Source of the DNA: Leptospira sp.
GTDB lineage: Bacteria; Spirochaetota; Leptospiria; Leptospirales; Leptospiraceae
Reading direction: 5' to 3'
DNA: 64,000 nucleotides
NCBI GenBank assembly: GCA_016742255.1
Contig: JACVCB010000010.1
Coordinates: 1-64,000, forward strand
Below are positions 26,814 to 35,805 of the stretch, piece after piece (the first letter of the stretch is position 1; every line of letters begins with the position of its first letter). Both the position numbers and the translations under genes were made by a program. Under the pieces are notes generated by a model, which had not been told where the DNA came from, searched no databases, and worked only from the letters and a program-made list of their open reading frames with translations.

Positions 26814-28005
26814 GATTTTTATTTCTGAACACTGCCACTGTTTCCACATGATCCGTTCTTGGGAACATATCAACAGGTTGTAAGGAATTCAAAAAATATT
26901 GTCTCGCTAATAGGTTTGTATCTTCTCTGAGGCTCATGGGATCACAGGATACATAGACAATTTTTTTAAATCCCATACCGAGGATGGTCTCTGCGACATC
27001 TGGGCCAAGACCTGTTCTTGGTGGATCGATCACAATGGTATCATAGTTTTTTCCAAATAGAGATGGTAAAACTTCTGCCACTCTCCCTTTACGAAACCGA
27101 ACATTGTGGACTTTGTTGAATTTAACCGATTCCAAAGCAGTTCTATGAGAATTTGGATTTTCTTCGATGCCAAGAACTTCTTTACACTGGCCTGCAATCC
27201 AAAAGGAAATGGTGCCAATCCCTGAATAGGCATCAATCACTCGTGAGTCTTTTTCTATCTCATCCAGAACCAAATTGTATAAACTCGGTGTTTGTATGGG
27301 ATTTACCTGCAAAAAGGTTGAAAGACCTACACGGAATTTGTGTTTTCCGAAATGTTCGTGGATATAAGGTCTACCCCATAACAGATGTTCTTCGCGACCA
27401 AGTGCCATCGTTGTATGTTTGGTATTGATATTATGAATGATCCCTACTAGTTTACCCAATTTACCCGATTTTCCAATCCGGTTTTGTATAGCAGTGTGAA
27501 GTCTTTTGGATGCATCCTTAGCGTGCGGTAAGTCTTCCTTTGCAGTCACAATTCCCAGAATGATTTCGCCTGTGGAAAACGACTTCCTTGCAACAAGGTA
27601 CTTCATCATACCACGTTTGGATTTTTCATTATAAGGAAGTAATCCCTCTCGCCTAGCCCATTGTTTGACGGCAAGTGCCACTTCTGTTAATCCAGGGTCT
27701 TGGATTTGGCATTCTGTTTGGTCTAAGACAAATGTTGCTTCACGGTTGAAAAGTCCGAGTGTGAGTAAAGTTTTGTTTCCGACATTACGTCGGCCAAAAG
27801 GTAATTGGATTTTGTGACGGTAGTATTCTGGAGAGGGACTGGGAACTATGGTTTTGAATTCCACATGACGGTATGTTTTAAAAAGTTCTTTGATGTTTTG
27901 TTCTTTTTTTCGAAGTTCTTTTGTGTATTCAATGTCGAGGTAGTTACACCCGCCACAGGTTCCGAAATGAGTACAAATAGGATTGTTAGTTTTTGTTGTG
28001 TTCAT
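26806..28005 (-). CDS. RlmD/TrmA-family RNA 5-methyluridine methyltransferase
   Basis: 399 residues. N-terminal Cys11, Cys17 and Cys20 (CTHFGTCGGC) plus a later Cys in DQTECQIQD match the [4Fe-4S] site of RlmD-type enzymes. The methyltransferase domain has VIDAYSGIGTISFWIA (SAM), VIDPPRTGLG and the catalytic VYVSCDPMSLREDTNLL. Methylates C5 of a uridine in 23S rRNA, most likely U1939 or U747; the exact position cannot be read from sequence. There is no clear N-terminal TRAM domain. The start overlaps the pyrD stop by 4 bases. Confidence 0.9.
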   Translation of the reverse strand: MNTTKTNNPICTHFGTCGGCNYLDIEYTKELRKKEQNIKELFKTYRHVEFKTIVPSPSPEYYRHKIQLPFGRRNVGNKTLLTLGLFNREATFVLDQTECQIQDPGLTEVALAVKQWARREGLLPYNEKSKRGMMKYLVARKSFSTGEIILGIVTAKEDLPHAKDASKRLHTAIQNRIGKSGKLGKLVGIIHNINTKHTTMALGREEHLLWGRPYIHEHFGKHKFRVGLSTFLQVNPIQTPSLYNLVLDEIEKDSRVIDAYSGIGTISFWIAGQCKEVLGIEENPNSHRTALESVKFNKVHNVRFRKGRVAEVLPSLFGKNYDTIVIDPPRTGLGPDVAETILGMGFKKIVYVSCDPMSLREDTNLLARQYFLNSLQPVDMFPRTDHVETVAVFRNKNLI

Positions 28006-29075
28006 TTTGATTTTCCTGAACCGACCAGTTGGTCAATGGAGTTGTATCCACGGTCTTTCATTACTTTATCCAAATAGGAACAAATTTGATACGGTAAAAA
28101 AGGACCTTCATAAATATAACCAGTGTAAATTTGGATGAGATTGGCACCTGCTTCGATCATCTGTAGGGCTTTTTCTCCCGAATCAATCCCTCCCACACCG
28201 ATGATGGGAATTTTCCCTTTTAGAGTTTGGTACGCAAGAGATACAAATCGAAGTGATTTTTGGAATAAAGGGCCACCTGATAAACCACCTTCAGGAGGAT
28301 TAGTTTCACCTAGGATTTGTTTGTCGAGAGTGGTATTGGTAAGGATTACACCACTTATTTTGTAATCCAGACAGACATTGAGATTTTCAATGAGTTCCTC
28401 TTCGGAAAGATCTGGAGCAAATTTTAAATACAATGGAATAGGGAATGAGTTTGAAAATTCTTTTTGGATCCCAACGATAAGATCAATTAAACTTTGTTTG
28501 GATTGTAGGCTACGTAATCCAGGTGTGTTTGGTGAACTGATATTAATTACCGCATAATCTCCGTAAGGTAGCAGTTTTTTAAAAGTGTAAGCATAATCAC
28601 TGACAGCATCTTCTAAGGCAGTCACTTTCGATTTTCCTGCGTTGATCCCTCTTACTCCCATTTTGGATTGTTTTTTCAACTCGATCTCGGCATTGTCGGC
28701 ACCTGGGTTATTAAAACCCATTCTGTTTACGAGAGCTTTTACTTTCGGAAACCGGAATAATCTCGGTTGTTCATTCCCAGGTTGTGCTTTTGCAGTGATG
28801 GTTCCTACTTCTATGAATCCAAAACCCATGTGGATCATGGTAGGGAAAAGTTCCGTTGTTTTATCAAAGCCTGCTGCTAGACCAACTGGATTTGGAAAAT
28901 GGATGCCTTGGATGGTTTGTTCCAAACGTTTTGAATTGTATTGGAAAAGAAGGCTTAAAGTTTTATGGAAAAACGGGATTTTTTTGGACAAAGAAAGAAA
29001 AGTAGCGACTAGATGGTGCGCTGATTCAGGGTCTAAATGAAAGAGAATGGGTTTGATCAGGTGGTGGTAAAACAA
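28002..29075 (-). CDS. pyrD: Class 2 (quinone) dihydroorotate dehydrogenase
   Basis: About 357 residues from TTG at 29075, chosen because AAGGA lies 8 bases upstream and because class 2 enzymes begin like YHHLIKPILFHLDPESAHHL, the membrane-associating helices. The frame is open to 29312, but that would run across the divergent kinase start at 29176. Oxidises dihydroorotate to orotate, passing electrons to quinone. Seen are GLAAGFDKTTE, VEVGT-like FIEVGTITAKAQPGN, NRMGFNNPGA, the catalytic-Ser block NISSPNTPGLRSLQ (Ser rather than Cys) and GVGGIDSGEKALQMIEAGA. Confidence 0.93.
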   Translation of the reverse strand: MFYHHLIKPILFHLDPESAHHLVATFLSLSKKIPFFHKTLSLLFQYNSKRLEQTIQGIHFPNPVGLAAGFDKTTELFPTMIHMGFGFIEVGTITAKAQPGNEQPRLFRFPKVKALVNRMGFNNPGADNAEIELKKQSKMGVRGINAGKSKVTALEDAVSDYAYTFKKLLPYGDYAVINISSPNTPGLRSLQSKQSLIDLIVGIQKEFSNSFPIPLYLKFAPDLSEEELIENLNVCLDYKISGVILTNTTLDKQILGETNPPEGGLSGGPLFQKSLRFVSLAYQTLKGKIPIIGVGGIDSGEKALQMIEAGANLIQIYTGYIYEGPFLPYQICSYLDKVMKDRGYNSIDQLVGSGKSK

Positions 29076-29175
29076 GGGAAAAATCCTTACGTTGATTCTT
29101 TTTTCCCCGTGATTTCTTACAATTTCTTTCCGAAAATAGCGACGTTTCCTATATTCCTTCAAAGGACAGTACTCG

Positions 29176-30792
29176 ATGCCATCTAATTCCCCTATATCTC
29201 GTATTTGGCAAAATCCATCTGCCTTTCCCCAGGAAGAAGTACTCCGGGAATTAGAAAATTTACTCAGATCAAACCCAGACTTTTGGCTTAAAATCAATCG
29301 CGATGGGATCATCGTTGATTATAAAACTTCAAGGTTTGTTAATATTGGAGACAAACCAGAGTCACTTTTAGGACAACATATCAGTGTTGGTCTTCCTCCT
29401 TATTTACGTGAAATCACATCGGAAGCACTAGCTTACTTATCTGACAAAAAAAGTTTAGTATTCTGGAAAGAGTATTCCTATGGAGAGGAACCTAATATTC
29501 GTCATGTGGAAGTAAGGTTTGTGGTTTTATATGATGGTTATATCATGTCCAACCATCGTGACATTACCGAACGCAAACGTTTAGAAAATGCTTTTTTAGA
29601 AAGTGAATCTAGATTTCTTTCCATGGCACAGAATGCTGCTGATTCCATTGTGATCATCAATGATGAAGGAATCATTCAATTTTTTAATAAAACAGCAGAG
29701 AATACATTTGGTTACAAACAAGAGGAGGTGATTGGAAAAAATGTAACGATCATCATTCCTCCCGATTACAAGGACAAACATGATGAATTCCTGAGGCGGT
29801 ATAAAGAAACAGGAGAAACTCATATTATTGGTGTTGGCCGAGAGGTATTCGCACAACGGAAGTCAGGTGAAATTTTTCCATGTGAACTTTCGGTTGGAGA
29901 ATTTAAAACAAAATCTGGAAAGATGTTTACAGGGATCCTGAGAGACATCAGCCAAAGAAAACTCCAAGAAGAGGAATTATACCAATACAGAAATCATTTA
30001 GAAGAATTGGTCGAAAGGCAAACGATGGACTTAAAAATGTCCAAAAATATTGCAGAAGAAGCTTCTTATATGAAATCTCTGTTTCTTGCCAATATCTCAC
30101 ATGAGTTAAAAACTCCGATTCATGCTATTTTAAGTTATGCGGAATTAGGTGCGGAAAAATCAGCCACTGTTTCGCCCGAAAAAATTAAAGAATACTTTCA
30201 CATCATCGATTCCTCGGGGAAACGGTTACTTGCTCTTCTCGAAAATTTATTAGATATTGCCAAATTAGAATCAGGTAAAATGCGATATCTTTTTGAACGG
30301 AATTGTTTAAAGGAAACAACCAAATTTGTAATCAATGAAATGCGTGCAATTTTGGAAAAAAGAGGAATCACAGTTGTTTTACTAAATAATGAGGAACGTT
30401 GGGAAGCAGATTTCGATTATGAGCGGATCCAACAGGTGATCAGAAATATTATCTCCAATGCATTAAAATTCATCCCAAATGACACTAATATTGAGATTGG
30501 TTTGATAAAAAGAGAATTTATTCCAAGAAAATCTCAGTCGTATGTGAAAGGAATTGGCATCCAAATCAGAGATTATGGTCCAGGAATTCCTTCCGAAGAC
30601 CTAGATAAAATTTTTGAAAAGTTCATCCAATCCAAACAAGTAAAAGCTGGAACCAAAGGAACTGGGCTCGGATTGTCGATCTCAAGAGAAATTGTAAATG
30701 ATCACAACGGATTGTTATATGCTGAAAATCATGAAGATAAGGGAGCAGTTTTTACAATGTTAATACCAAGTTCCCGTGAAGGAATTCGATGA
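29176..30792 (+). CDS. PAS-PAS sensor histidine kinase (soluble)
   Basis: 538 residues without membrane helices. A first PAS region lies at about 35-135 (KINRDGIIVDYKTS ... YIMSNHRDITERKRLE) and a second at about 140-265 (SMAQNAADSIVIINDEGIIQFFN ... GILRDISQRKLQ), then a coiled coil. The H-box is FLANISHELKTPIHAILSYAELG, with ATP-binding boxes NIISNALKF, IRDYGPGIPSEDLDKIFEKF and GTKGTGLGLSIS. The ATG is preceded by AAGGA. The stop overlaps the start of a REC-HATPase gene (ATGA), which is its likely phosphotransfer partner. Confidence 0.9.
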   Translation: MPSNSPISRIWQNPSAFPQEEVLRELENLLRSNPDFWLKINRDGIIVDYKTSRFVNIGDKPESLLGQHISVGLPPYLREITSEALAYLSDKKSLVFWKEYSYGEEPNIRHVEVRFVVLYDGYIMSNHRDITERKRLENAFLESESRFLSMAQNAADSIVIINDEGIIQFFNKTAENTFGYKQEEVIGKNVTIIIPPDYKDKHDEFLRRYKETGETHIIGVGREVFAQRKSGEIFPCELSVGEFKTKSGKMFTGILRDISQRKLQEEELYQYRNHLEELVERQTMDLKMSKNIAEEASYMKSLFLANISHELKTPIHAILSYAELGAEKSATVSPEKIKEYFHIIDSSGKRLLALLENLLDIAKLESGKMRYLFERNCLKETTKFVINEMRAILEKRGITVVLLNNEERWEADFDYERIQQVIRNIISNALKFIPNDTNIEIGLIKREFIPRKSQSYVKGIGIQIRDYGPGIPSEDLDKIFEKFIQSKQVKAGTKGTGLGLSISREIVNDHNGLLYAENHEDKGAVFTMLIPSSREGIR

Positions 30793-31718
30793 TCAATTTA
30801 CTCGCTGTTGATGATGAGATGATCAATTTAATGATCATTGACGAGTCTTTGTCAGATAAAGGATTCACTGTTGTCAAAGCAAAAGATGGAGAAGAAGCAT
30901 TCCAAATTTTAAGCTCTGGTTCTATGGTATTTCATGCTATTATTTTAGATCGATTGATGCCAAAGATGGACGGGATCGAACTGTTAAAAAAAATCAAACG
31001 ATCAGAAAAGTACAGAGATATCCCTGTCATTTTCCAGACGGCTATGAGTTCCATCACTGATATGACAGAAGGCCTTGATGCTGGTGCTTTTTATTATTTA
31101 ACAAAGCCATATTCACGTGCACTCCTCGTCCGAATAGTGCAAACTGCAGTTGAACATTTTATCAAATTACAAAGAGCAAAAGAAGACCTTCATAAAGGAA
31201 TGGGTGCCCTTCGCCATATGATCACTGGTGAATTTAGGATTCGTTCCATTCGTGAATCACATGAACTTGCTCCCTTACTTGCCAATGCTTGTCCCGATCC
31301 TGAACGTGTGTTAACCGGGATCATGGAAATTCTAAACAACGCAATTGAACATGGAAATTTAGGAATTTCATACCAGGAAAAATCGGAACTCCATGATAAT
31401 GATAAATTGATGGAAGAAATTTTTCGAAGATTAGATACACCTGAATACAAAGACAAATTTGTAAAGGTAACCTTTGAAAGAAACCAAGAACGTATTGAAA
31501 TTCGTATCAGTGACCAAGGGAAAGGATTCGATTGGAAACGATATTTGTCGATAGAAGCAATGACTAAAAATGCGTTCAAAACGCACGGACGTGGGATCTT
31601 TATGGCAAAAAAATTATCCTTTGATGATCTTACTTACATTGATGAAGGTAGAACAGCCATTATACGCATTGATTTAACCAACAAAACCAGTAATTTACTC
31701 ACTGATTTTCAGGAATAA
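30789..31718 (+). CDS. Response regulator with C-terminal RsbW-like ATPase domain
   Basis: 309 residues. The receiver domain at 1-125 (VDDEMINLMIIDESL, phospho-Asp in IILDRLMPKMDG, VIFQTAMSS, LTKPYSR) is followed by a HATPase_c_2 domain (about 160-300: LTGIMEILNNAIEHGNLGI with the N-box, IRISDQGKGFDWKRYL, HGRGIFMAKKL). The C-terminal unit resembles serine/anti-sigma kinases rather than a His kinase, as there is no H-box. It could control a STAS protein (one is encoded at 8054) or a sigma factor; that link is speculative. Co-translated with the kinase upstream. Confidence 0.87.
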   Translation: MINLLAVDDEMINLMIIDESLSDKGFTVVKAKDGEEAFQILSSGSMVFHAIILDRLMPKMDGIELLKKIKRSEKYRDIPVIFQTAMSSITDMTEGLDAGAFYYLTKPYSRALLVRIVQTAVEHFIKLQRAKEDLHKGMGALRHMITGEFRIRSIRESHELAPLLANACPDPERVLTGIMEILNNAIEHGNLGISYQEKSELHDNDKLMEEIFRRLDTPEYKDKFVKVTFERNQERIEIRISDQGKGFDWKRYLSIEAMTKNAFKTHGRGIFMAKKLSFDDLTYIDEGRTAIIRIDLTNKTSNLLTDFQE

Positions 31719-31720
31719 AT

Positions 31721-32362
31721 TTATAATGAAAACACCAGTGGGTCAGTAAAATCAGAAATGATTTGCTCCACATGGGGTTTTAAATCTTCTACTGTATGCG
31801 AAGTGGCAACACCCAAAATGGAACAACCTGCGGCCTTTCCAGATTGTAATCCAGCAATCGAATCTTCAAATACGATACAGTCCTTTGGACTAAGGCCAAG
31901 TCCTTTTGCACAAAGTTCGTAGACTTCAGGGTGCGGTTTGCCTTGAGTCACCATGGAACCATCAATGATAACATCAAAGTAAGATCGTAAGTGAAGGTTA
32001 TCTAATGTAAAATTGACATTCATGGTTGGTGCGGAAGTTCCTAGAGCTAACTTTACTTGGTTAGATCTCAAATACTGAAAGAATTCGATGATTCCAAGAT
32101 GAGGTTTCATTTCTTGTCTGTATAAGGTTTGGTATAAGTTTTCTTTTTCGGCACCGTAGTTTTGGATCTCCTCTAAAGAAATTTCTCCAAAGATCATTCT
32201 GAATAAATCAGCATTGGTTTTTCCATTATAAGTATCTCGATAAATTTGGGAATCGAGGGGAAATTTGTATTTTTTTGAAAATTCCATCCATGCTTTGAAA
32301 TGGAATTTGTGATTGTCGACAACCACCCCATCCATATCAAAAATAAATCCTTTATGTTTCAT
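31721..32362 (-). CDS. HAD-superfamily phosphatase/beta-phosphoglucomutase-like
   Basis: About 213 residues from the ATG at 32362, which has AAAGGA 6 bases upstream (the frame extends to 32389). Motif I FIFDMDGVVVDNHKFHFKAW has the nucleophile and acid Asp, motif II is ALGTSAPT, and motifs III/IV are KPHPEVYELCAKGLG and CIVFEDSIAGLQSGKAAG. The cap domain and the D-x-D-G-V-V-D-x-x pattern fit beta-phosphoglucomutase or small sugar-phosphate phosphatases. It overlaps the pseudouridine synthase gene by 11 bases. Confidence 0.85.
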   Translation of the reverse strand: MKHKGFIFDMDGVVVDNHKFHFKAWMEFSKKYKFPLDSQIYRDTYNGKTNADLFRMIFGEISLEEIQNYGAEKENLYQTLYRQEMKPHLGIIEFFQYLRSNQVKLALGTSAPTMNVNFTLDNLHLRSYFDVIIDGSMVTQGKPHPEVYELCAKGLGLSPKDCIVFEDSIAGLQSGKAAGCSILGVATSHTVEDLKPHVEQIISDFTDPLVFSL

Positions 32363-33065
32363 CTTGTATCCTTTCATAACCACCCACAAGACCTGTGATA
32401 AAATTGGGAATATTGGTTATAAATGTTAATGGTTTTTTTTGAAAAGGATGAGTCAAGGTGATGGAATATGAATGGAGTGCCATTCTTGGAAAGGATTTTG
32501 TTTCGTTTCCATATTTGGTATCTCCGACAATGGGATGACCTTTTTCTGCAAAATGTACGCGAATTTGATTTTTTCGACCAGTGATGAGATCAATTTCGAG
32601 AAGGGAATACAAATTGGATTCTTTTAACACTTTGTATTTTGTTTCTGAAAATTTTCCGAGTTTGGGATCATCAACAGAATAAACGCGGTGGGCTTTGGAC
32701 TCTGTTAAATACGATTGGATGGAACTTTGTTTGAGTTTCCAGATTCCATGTGTAACTGCGATATAAACTTTTTTGGTTTTGTCCCAATTTTCTTGTAATG
32801 TTTGTTTGGCAATTTCTGTTTTCGCAAATACCAAAACACCAGAAGTATCACGATCCAATCGGTGAACGATAAAAATTCGATTTTTGGAACGATCACTTCC
32901 TTTTTTTACATAATCCATAAGGGAAGCGTAAGCAGTTTTTGATTTTTCAGAATCAGTTGCAATGGTGAGTAGTCCAGCCGGTTTATCAACGACGAGGATA
33001 TCTCGGTCTTCATGTAAGATGGTTAAGCCTTTTGGTAAAAACCGAGTGTTTGTTTTTTGTTTCAT
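32352..33065 (-). CDS. RluA-family RNA pseudouridine synthase
   Basis: 237 residues. Catalytic motif IFIVHRLDRDTSGVLVFAKT with the invariant Asp, a first motif ILVVDKPAGLLT at about 25, and GRKNQIRVHFAEKGHPIVGDTKYG. It isomerises uridine in rRNA or tRNA; there is no S4 domain, so it belongs to the short RluA/TruC-like group. The target is not predictable. The start overlaps the ankyrin gene stop (ATGA), and it is co-translated with the downstream HAD gene. Confidence 0.88.
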   Translation of the reverse strand: MKQKTNTRFLPKGLTILHEDRDILVVDKPAGLLTIATDSEKSKTAYASLMDYVKKGSDRSKNRIFIVHRLDRDTSGVLVFAKTEIAKQTLQENWDKTKKVYIAVTHGIWKLKQSSIQSYLTESKAHRVYSVDDPKLGKFSETKYKVLKESNLYSLLEIDLITGRKNQIRVHFAEKGHPIVGDTKYGNETKSFPRMALHSYSITLTHPFQKKPLTFITNIPNFITGLVGGYERIQDET

Positions 33066-33349
33066 TCTTTCTTGAGGAGTTTTAAAACCTTGGGATTGTT
33101 TTGCCTCTCAGCAAATTCAATCGCAGTTTTCCCCCATTTGTCTTTTTTTTGCGGATCGGCACCTGCGTCGAGTAGGAGTTGGATGAGTTCAAATTTTTCA
33201 TTTAAAATTGCACTGTGTAATTTCGTAGCACCATATTTGTCCCATCCATTGATATTGGTTTCGACACTCAAAAGGATTTTTGTGGCTGGCCAATTTTCAT
33301 TGGTAATCGCTTGTTCCAATGCGGTATTTCCATTCGGTGTGATTGCCAT
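33062..33349 (-). CDS. Small ankyrin-repeat protein
   Basis: 95 residues holding about two and a half ankyrin repeats: NTALEQAITNENWPATKILLS, GATKLHSAILNEKFELIQLLLDAGADPQKKD and GKTAIEFAERQNNPKVLKLLKKE. No signal peptide. Such repeats mediate protein binding; the partner is unknown. It overlaps the downstream pseudouridine synthase gene by 4 bases and is probably the first gene of the three-gene operon. Beyond its start lies the remnant of a decayed gene. Confidence 0.75.
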   Translation of the reverse strand: MAITPNGNTALEQAITNENWPATKILLSVETNINGWDKYGATKLHSAILNEKFELIQLLLDAGADPQKKDKWGKTAIEFAERQNNPKVLKLLKKE

Positions 33350-33364
33350 AGAACGAATGATTTG

Positions 33365-33742
33365 TCAATGTTTCACTTGTAAGTCTTCCGAATTACTTTG
33401 TGGAATGTAGATAATGCGGCTCGCTGGTTTTTCTTCAATAAGACTTATCTTACTATTTTGGTTCAAAATGGACTCATTTAATTCATGGATCCTTCCGTGG
33501 GCATTGCCATACAAAATAGTGTTTCGTTTTCCTTGGTCTATGAACTTTGCACTATCAATCGTTAAAATCCAGTTAGGTGCAAGACCAGATTCTTCACGAC
33601 TTAATTTGACCTCATTGCCAGGATATCAGTCTATATCTGCTGTGATGGAATGGATGGGAGTTTGACAACTGACTAAGCGTTCGTTGCCAATTTGCTGAAA
33701 ACAATGTTGAGGACCAGGCTTGTGTATCGCATTCGCGAGAGT
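33365..33742 (-). pseudogene. Decayed coding remnant with in-frame TGA
   Basis: Part of the 532-base stretch between the ankyrin gene and the EAL gene. On the minus strand a coherent frame ends at a TGA at 33365-33367 (last residues SNSEDLQVKH). It reads back through about 86 sense codons with protein-like content (REESGLAPNWILTIDSAKF) to an in-frame TGA at 33626-33628. Beyond that it continues for 38 codons (QQIGNERLVSCQTPIHSITAD) to a TAG at 33743. There is no start codon, and pieces of protein-like sequence continue in other frames upstream. I read this as a frameshifted, truncated former gene. The remaining 33743-33881 probably holds the EAL promoter. Confidence 0.5.
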
Positions 33743-33881
33743 CTAAGGAAAAGTGAAATCTGGGTCAAGACATCTCTGAAATCAGAAGATTGCCTGGAAA
33801 AGGAACAAGATTCGATCGAAATATGTTTAATTTATTGAATAAATATCTGTTAAAACAGAATAAGGACAGGGGAGAAATTTG

Positions 33882-35084
33882 ATGAACGCGATGGCAGGAA
33901 CCAAAGAGAAACAATATGTCCCATTACTCCAACCCATCTTTTCTGTGGAAGAACAGACTGTTATCGGGTACGAATCCTTAGGCCGTGTCCGAGATGAGAA
34001 GGGTTCACTGGTAGCGGTTCCTGAATTTATGGATCCTCTTGTAACTCCTCTTCGGATGACTGTGATCGATCGTAAGTTACTCGGTCTTTCCTTGGATAAA
34101 ATCAAAGGTAGTAATGACCAACTTTTTGTGAACATGTCACCAGATCAGGTGATTTTGGAGTATGAAGAGAGTAAAGGGAACTCACTTCCCATCGCTGAAA
34201 TTGTAAAGGAATCTGGAATCCCACTCAATCAGATTGTTGTGGAAATCACAGAAAAATCTGGAAGTTATGGGACCGATGTTCTTGCAGCTGGTGTGGAACT
34301 ACTGCGAGAACAAGGATTTGGTATTGCTTTGGATGATGTGGGATCAGAATCATCCAACTTAGAAAGGTTAGGTGCAATAAAACCAGATATTATCAAAATC
34401 GATTTAAATTTGTTAAAGAAGTCTATTGAACAAAGAGAATACCAGTCTATCTTAGAATACTTGAAACAAATTTCGCTTAGCATTGGTTCTAAGTTACTAT
34501 TTGAAGGAATTGAATCAGAGGAAGAATTGTACCAAGCAGTCAGTTCTGGTGGGACATATTTACAAGGTTATTTTTTAGGAAAACCATTAGAATACAAAGA
34601 AGATAAACAAACTATAAAGGATGTTGTCGTTCCCCATTTACATTTGTACCACGAATCAAAACGAATCGAAGTAGCAAAAGAAATTGAATTTGAAAAACAA
34701 ATCAAATCCAAGTTGATGTCACTTCCTTTAAAAACAATTTCGCTAGGAAATCGAGTGATCATTGACCCACAAAGTTTCTTCAAATTGGATCCGATGATCC
34801 AACGGGTATATGTTACAGATTGGCAAGGAACCCAGGTTTCACCTTACTATGAAAGGACAAATGATTCTGCATTTATTGAGAACATGTCTTTTTTGCAGAA
34901 AAACTGGTCTTATATGCCTTTTTTTTATAAGCACGTTAAACAAGTGTTTCGTGATAATGGTAATTGGCAAGTCAGTGACCCGTACTGGGACAAAACATTA
35001 AAAAAGAAAGTAATTGTATTTTCCCATGTAAATGAAATGGGATATTCCTTTTTTGTGGATTTAGTTTTGGAAGATGGGAAATAA
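33882..35084 (+). CDS. EAL-domain cyclic-di-GMP phosphodiesterase, YkuI-like
   Basis: 400 residues from the ATG at 33882, with GGGGAG upstream. The EAL domain spans about 10-250: the signature is YESLGR instead of EALLR, with NMSP, VVEITE, ALDDVGSESSNLERLGAIKPDIIKID, LLFEGIES and LQGYFLGKP, so most metal and substrate residues (E, N, E, DD, K, E, Q) are kept. The C-terminal region (about 275-400: YVTDWQGTQVSPYYER) resembles the PAS/Cache-like YkuI C domain. It probably hydrolyses c-di-GMP to pGpG, or acts as a c-di-GMP receptor if inactive. Stands alone. Confidence 0.85.
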   Translation: MNAMAGTKEKQYVPLLQPIFSVEEQTVIGYESLGRVRDEKGSLVAVPEFMDPLVTPLRMTVIDRKLLGLSLDKIKGSNDQLFVNMSPDQVILEYEESKGNSLPIAEIVKESGIPLNQIVVEITEKSGSYGTDVLAAGVELLREQGFGIALDDVGSESSNLERLGAIKPDIIKIDLNLLKKSIEQREYQSILEYLKQISLSIGSKLLFEGIESEEELYQAVSSGGTYLQGYFLGKPLEYKEDKQTIKDVVVPHLHLYHESKRIEVAKEIEFEKQIKSKLMSLPLKTISLGNRVIIDPQSFFKLDPMIQRVYVTDWQGTQVSPYYERTNDSAFIENMSFLQKNWSYMPFFYKHVKQVFRDNGNWQVSDPYWDKTLKKKVIVFSHVNEMGYSFFVDLVLEDGK

Positions 35085-35104
35085 TTAGAAATGCTTCAAA
35101 AAAT

Positions 35105-35683
35105 TTACGTTGGAAGTTTAATCGCATTCCAAAGTAAGTCTTCTGTTTCTTTTAAGAATTGATCATCTAATTTTATCTTTCCATTCCGAGAACCTTTTAC
35201 GAGTCCCACAAATGCTCCCCATACAATCGCAATGAGTGCATCTGGTGGAAATTTAATCAGAATATCACGGTTGTCATGGGCAAATCGAGTGAGAAATTTT
35301 AGAAGTAACGCACGTTTTGCGAAACTTTTTTTGTCTAAATAGGGAAGATTGTACTGCATTTCTAAAAAATCAAACGCCACAGGGTTTTCTCTTTGGAATT
35401 CGGCCATGGATTTCCAAATTTGATGGAATTGTTCTTTTGGTCCTGCATCGAGAGGAAAGTTATCTTTGATTTTTGAATAAAGACTTTCTTGCCATTTTTG
35501 AAAGAGTGAGTTCACAAGTTCTTCTTTACTGGCAAAATAACGGTAAATTGTTCCTGCAGCTACATTGGCTCGTTCGGCAATGAGGGGCACAGCCGTTCCA
35601 TCAAACCCTTTCGCCGTAAACAATTCTAATGCAGCAGATAAGATCTCTTCGCTTTTATTCAATTTAGAAGCCTTTTCGCTCAA
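35105..35683 (-). CDS. TetR-family transcriptional regulator
   Basis: 192 residues. The N-terminal helix-turn-helix is SAALELFTAKGFDGTAVPLIAERANVAAGTIYRYFASKEELVNSLF; the C-terminal ligand domain is unassigned. The only reasonable start is TTG at 35683 with AGG about 8 bases before. It is divergent from the ten-gene operon that begins at 35853; a perfect 16-base palindrome in the gap (35806-35821) is the probable operator, making this the likely repressor of that operon and perhaps of itself. The inducer would be the catabolic substrate or an acyl-CoA (inference). Confidence 0.87.
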   Translation of the reverse strand: MSEKASKLNKSEEILSAALELFTAKGFDGTAVPLIAERANVAAGTIYRYFASKEELVNSLFQKWQESLYSKIKDNFPLDAGPKEQFHQIWKSMAEFQRENPVAFDFLEMQYNLPYLDKKSFAKRALLLKFLTRFAHDNRDILIKFPPDALIAIVWGAFVGLVKGSRNGKIKLDDQFLKETEDLLWNAIKLPT

Positions 35684-35805
35684 ATGGTTAACCTATCCAA
35701 ACCTATTTCCGCATGGGATGTTCTTTTTTGGATAGGGGTCATAGATACCTCGAATCCATTTCTTTTCATTCTTTTTTTAAAAAAGTACTTGTAAAGTAAA
35801 AAAAG

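Noticed and set aside
29076..29312. N-terminal extension of dihydroorotate dehydrogenase
   Set aside because: The extension has no family similarity, runs across the divergent kinase start and its own ribosome site, and a well-spaced AAGGA marks the TTG at 29075.
33414..33665. Plus-strand frame of 83 codons
   Set aside because: It is antisense to the more protein-like minus-strand remnant, has unusual composition (Trp/Leu/Ser-rich) and no ribosome site.
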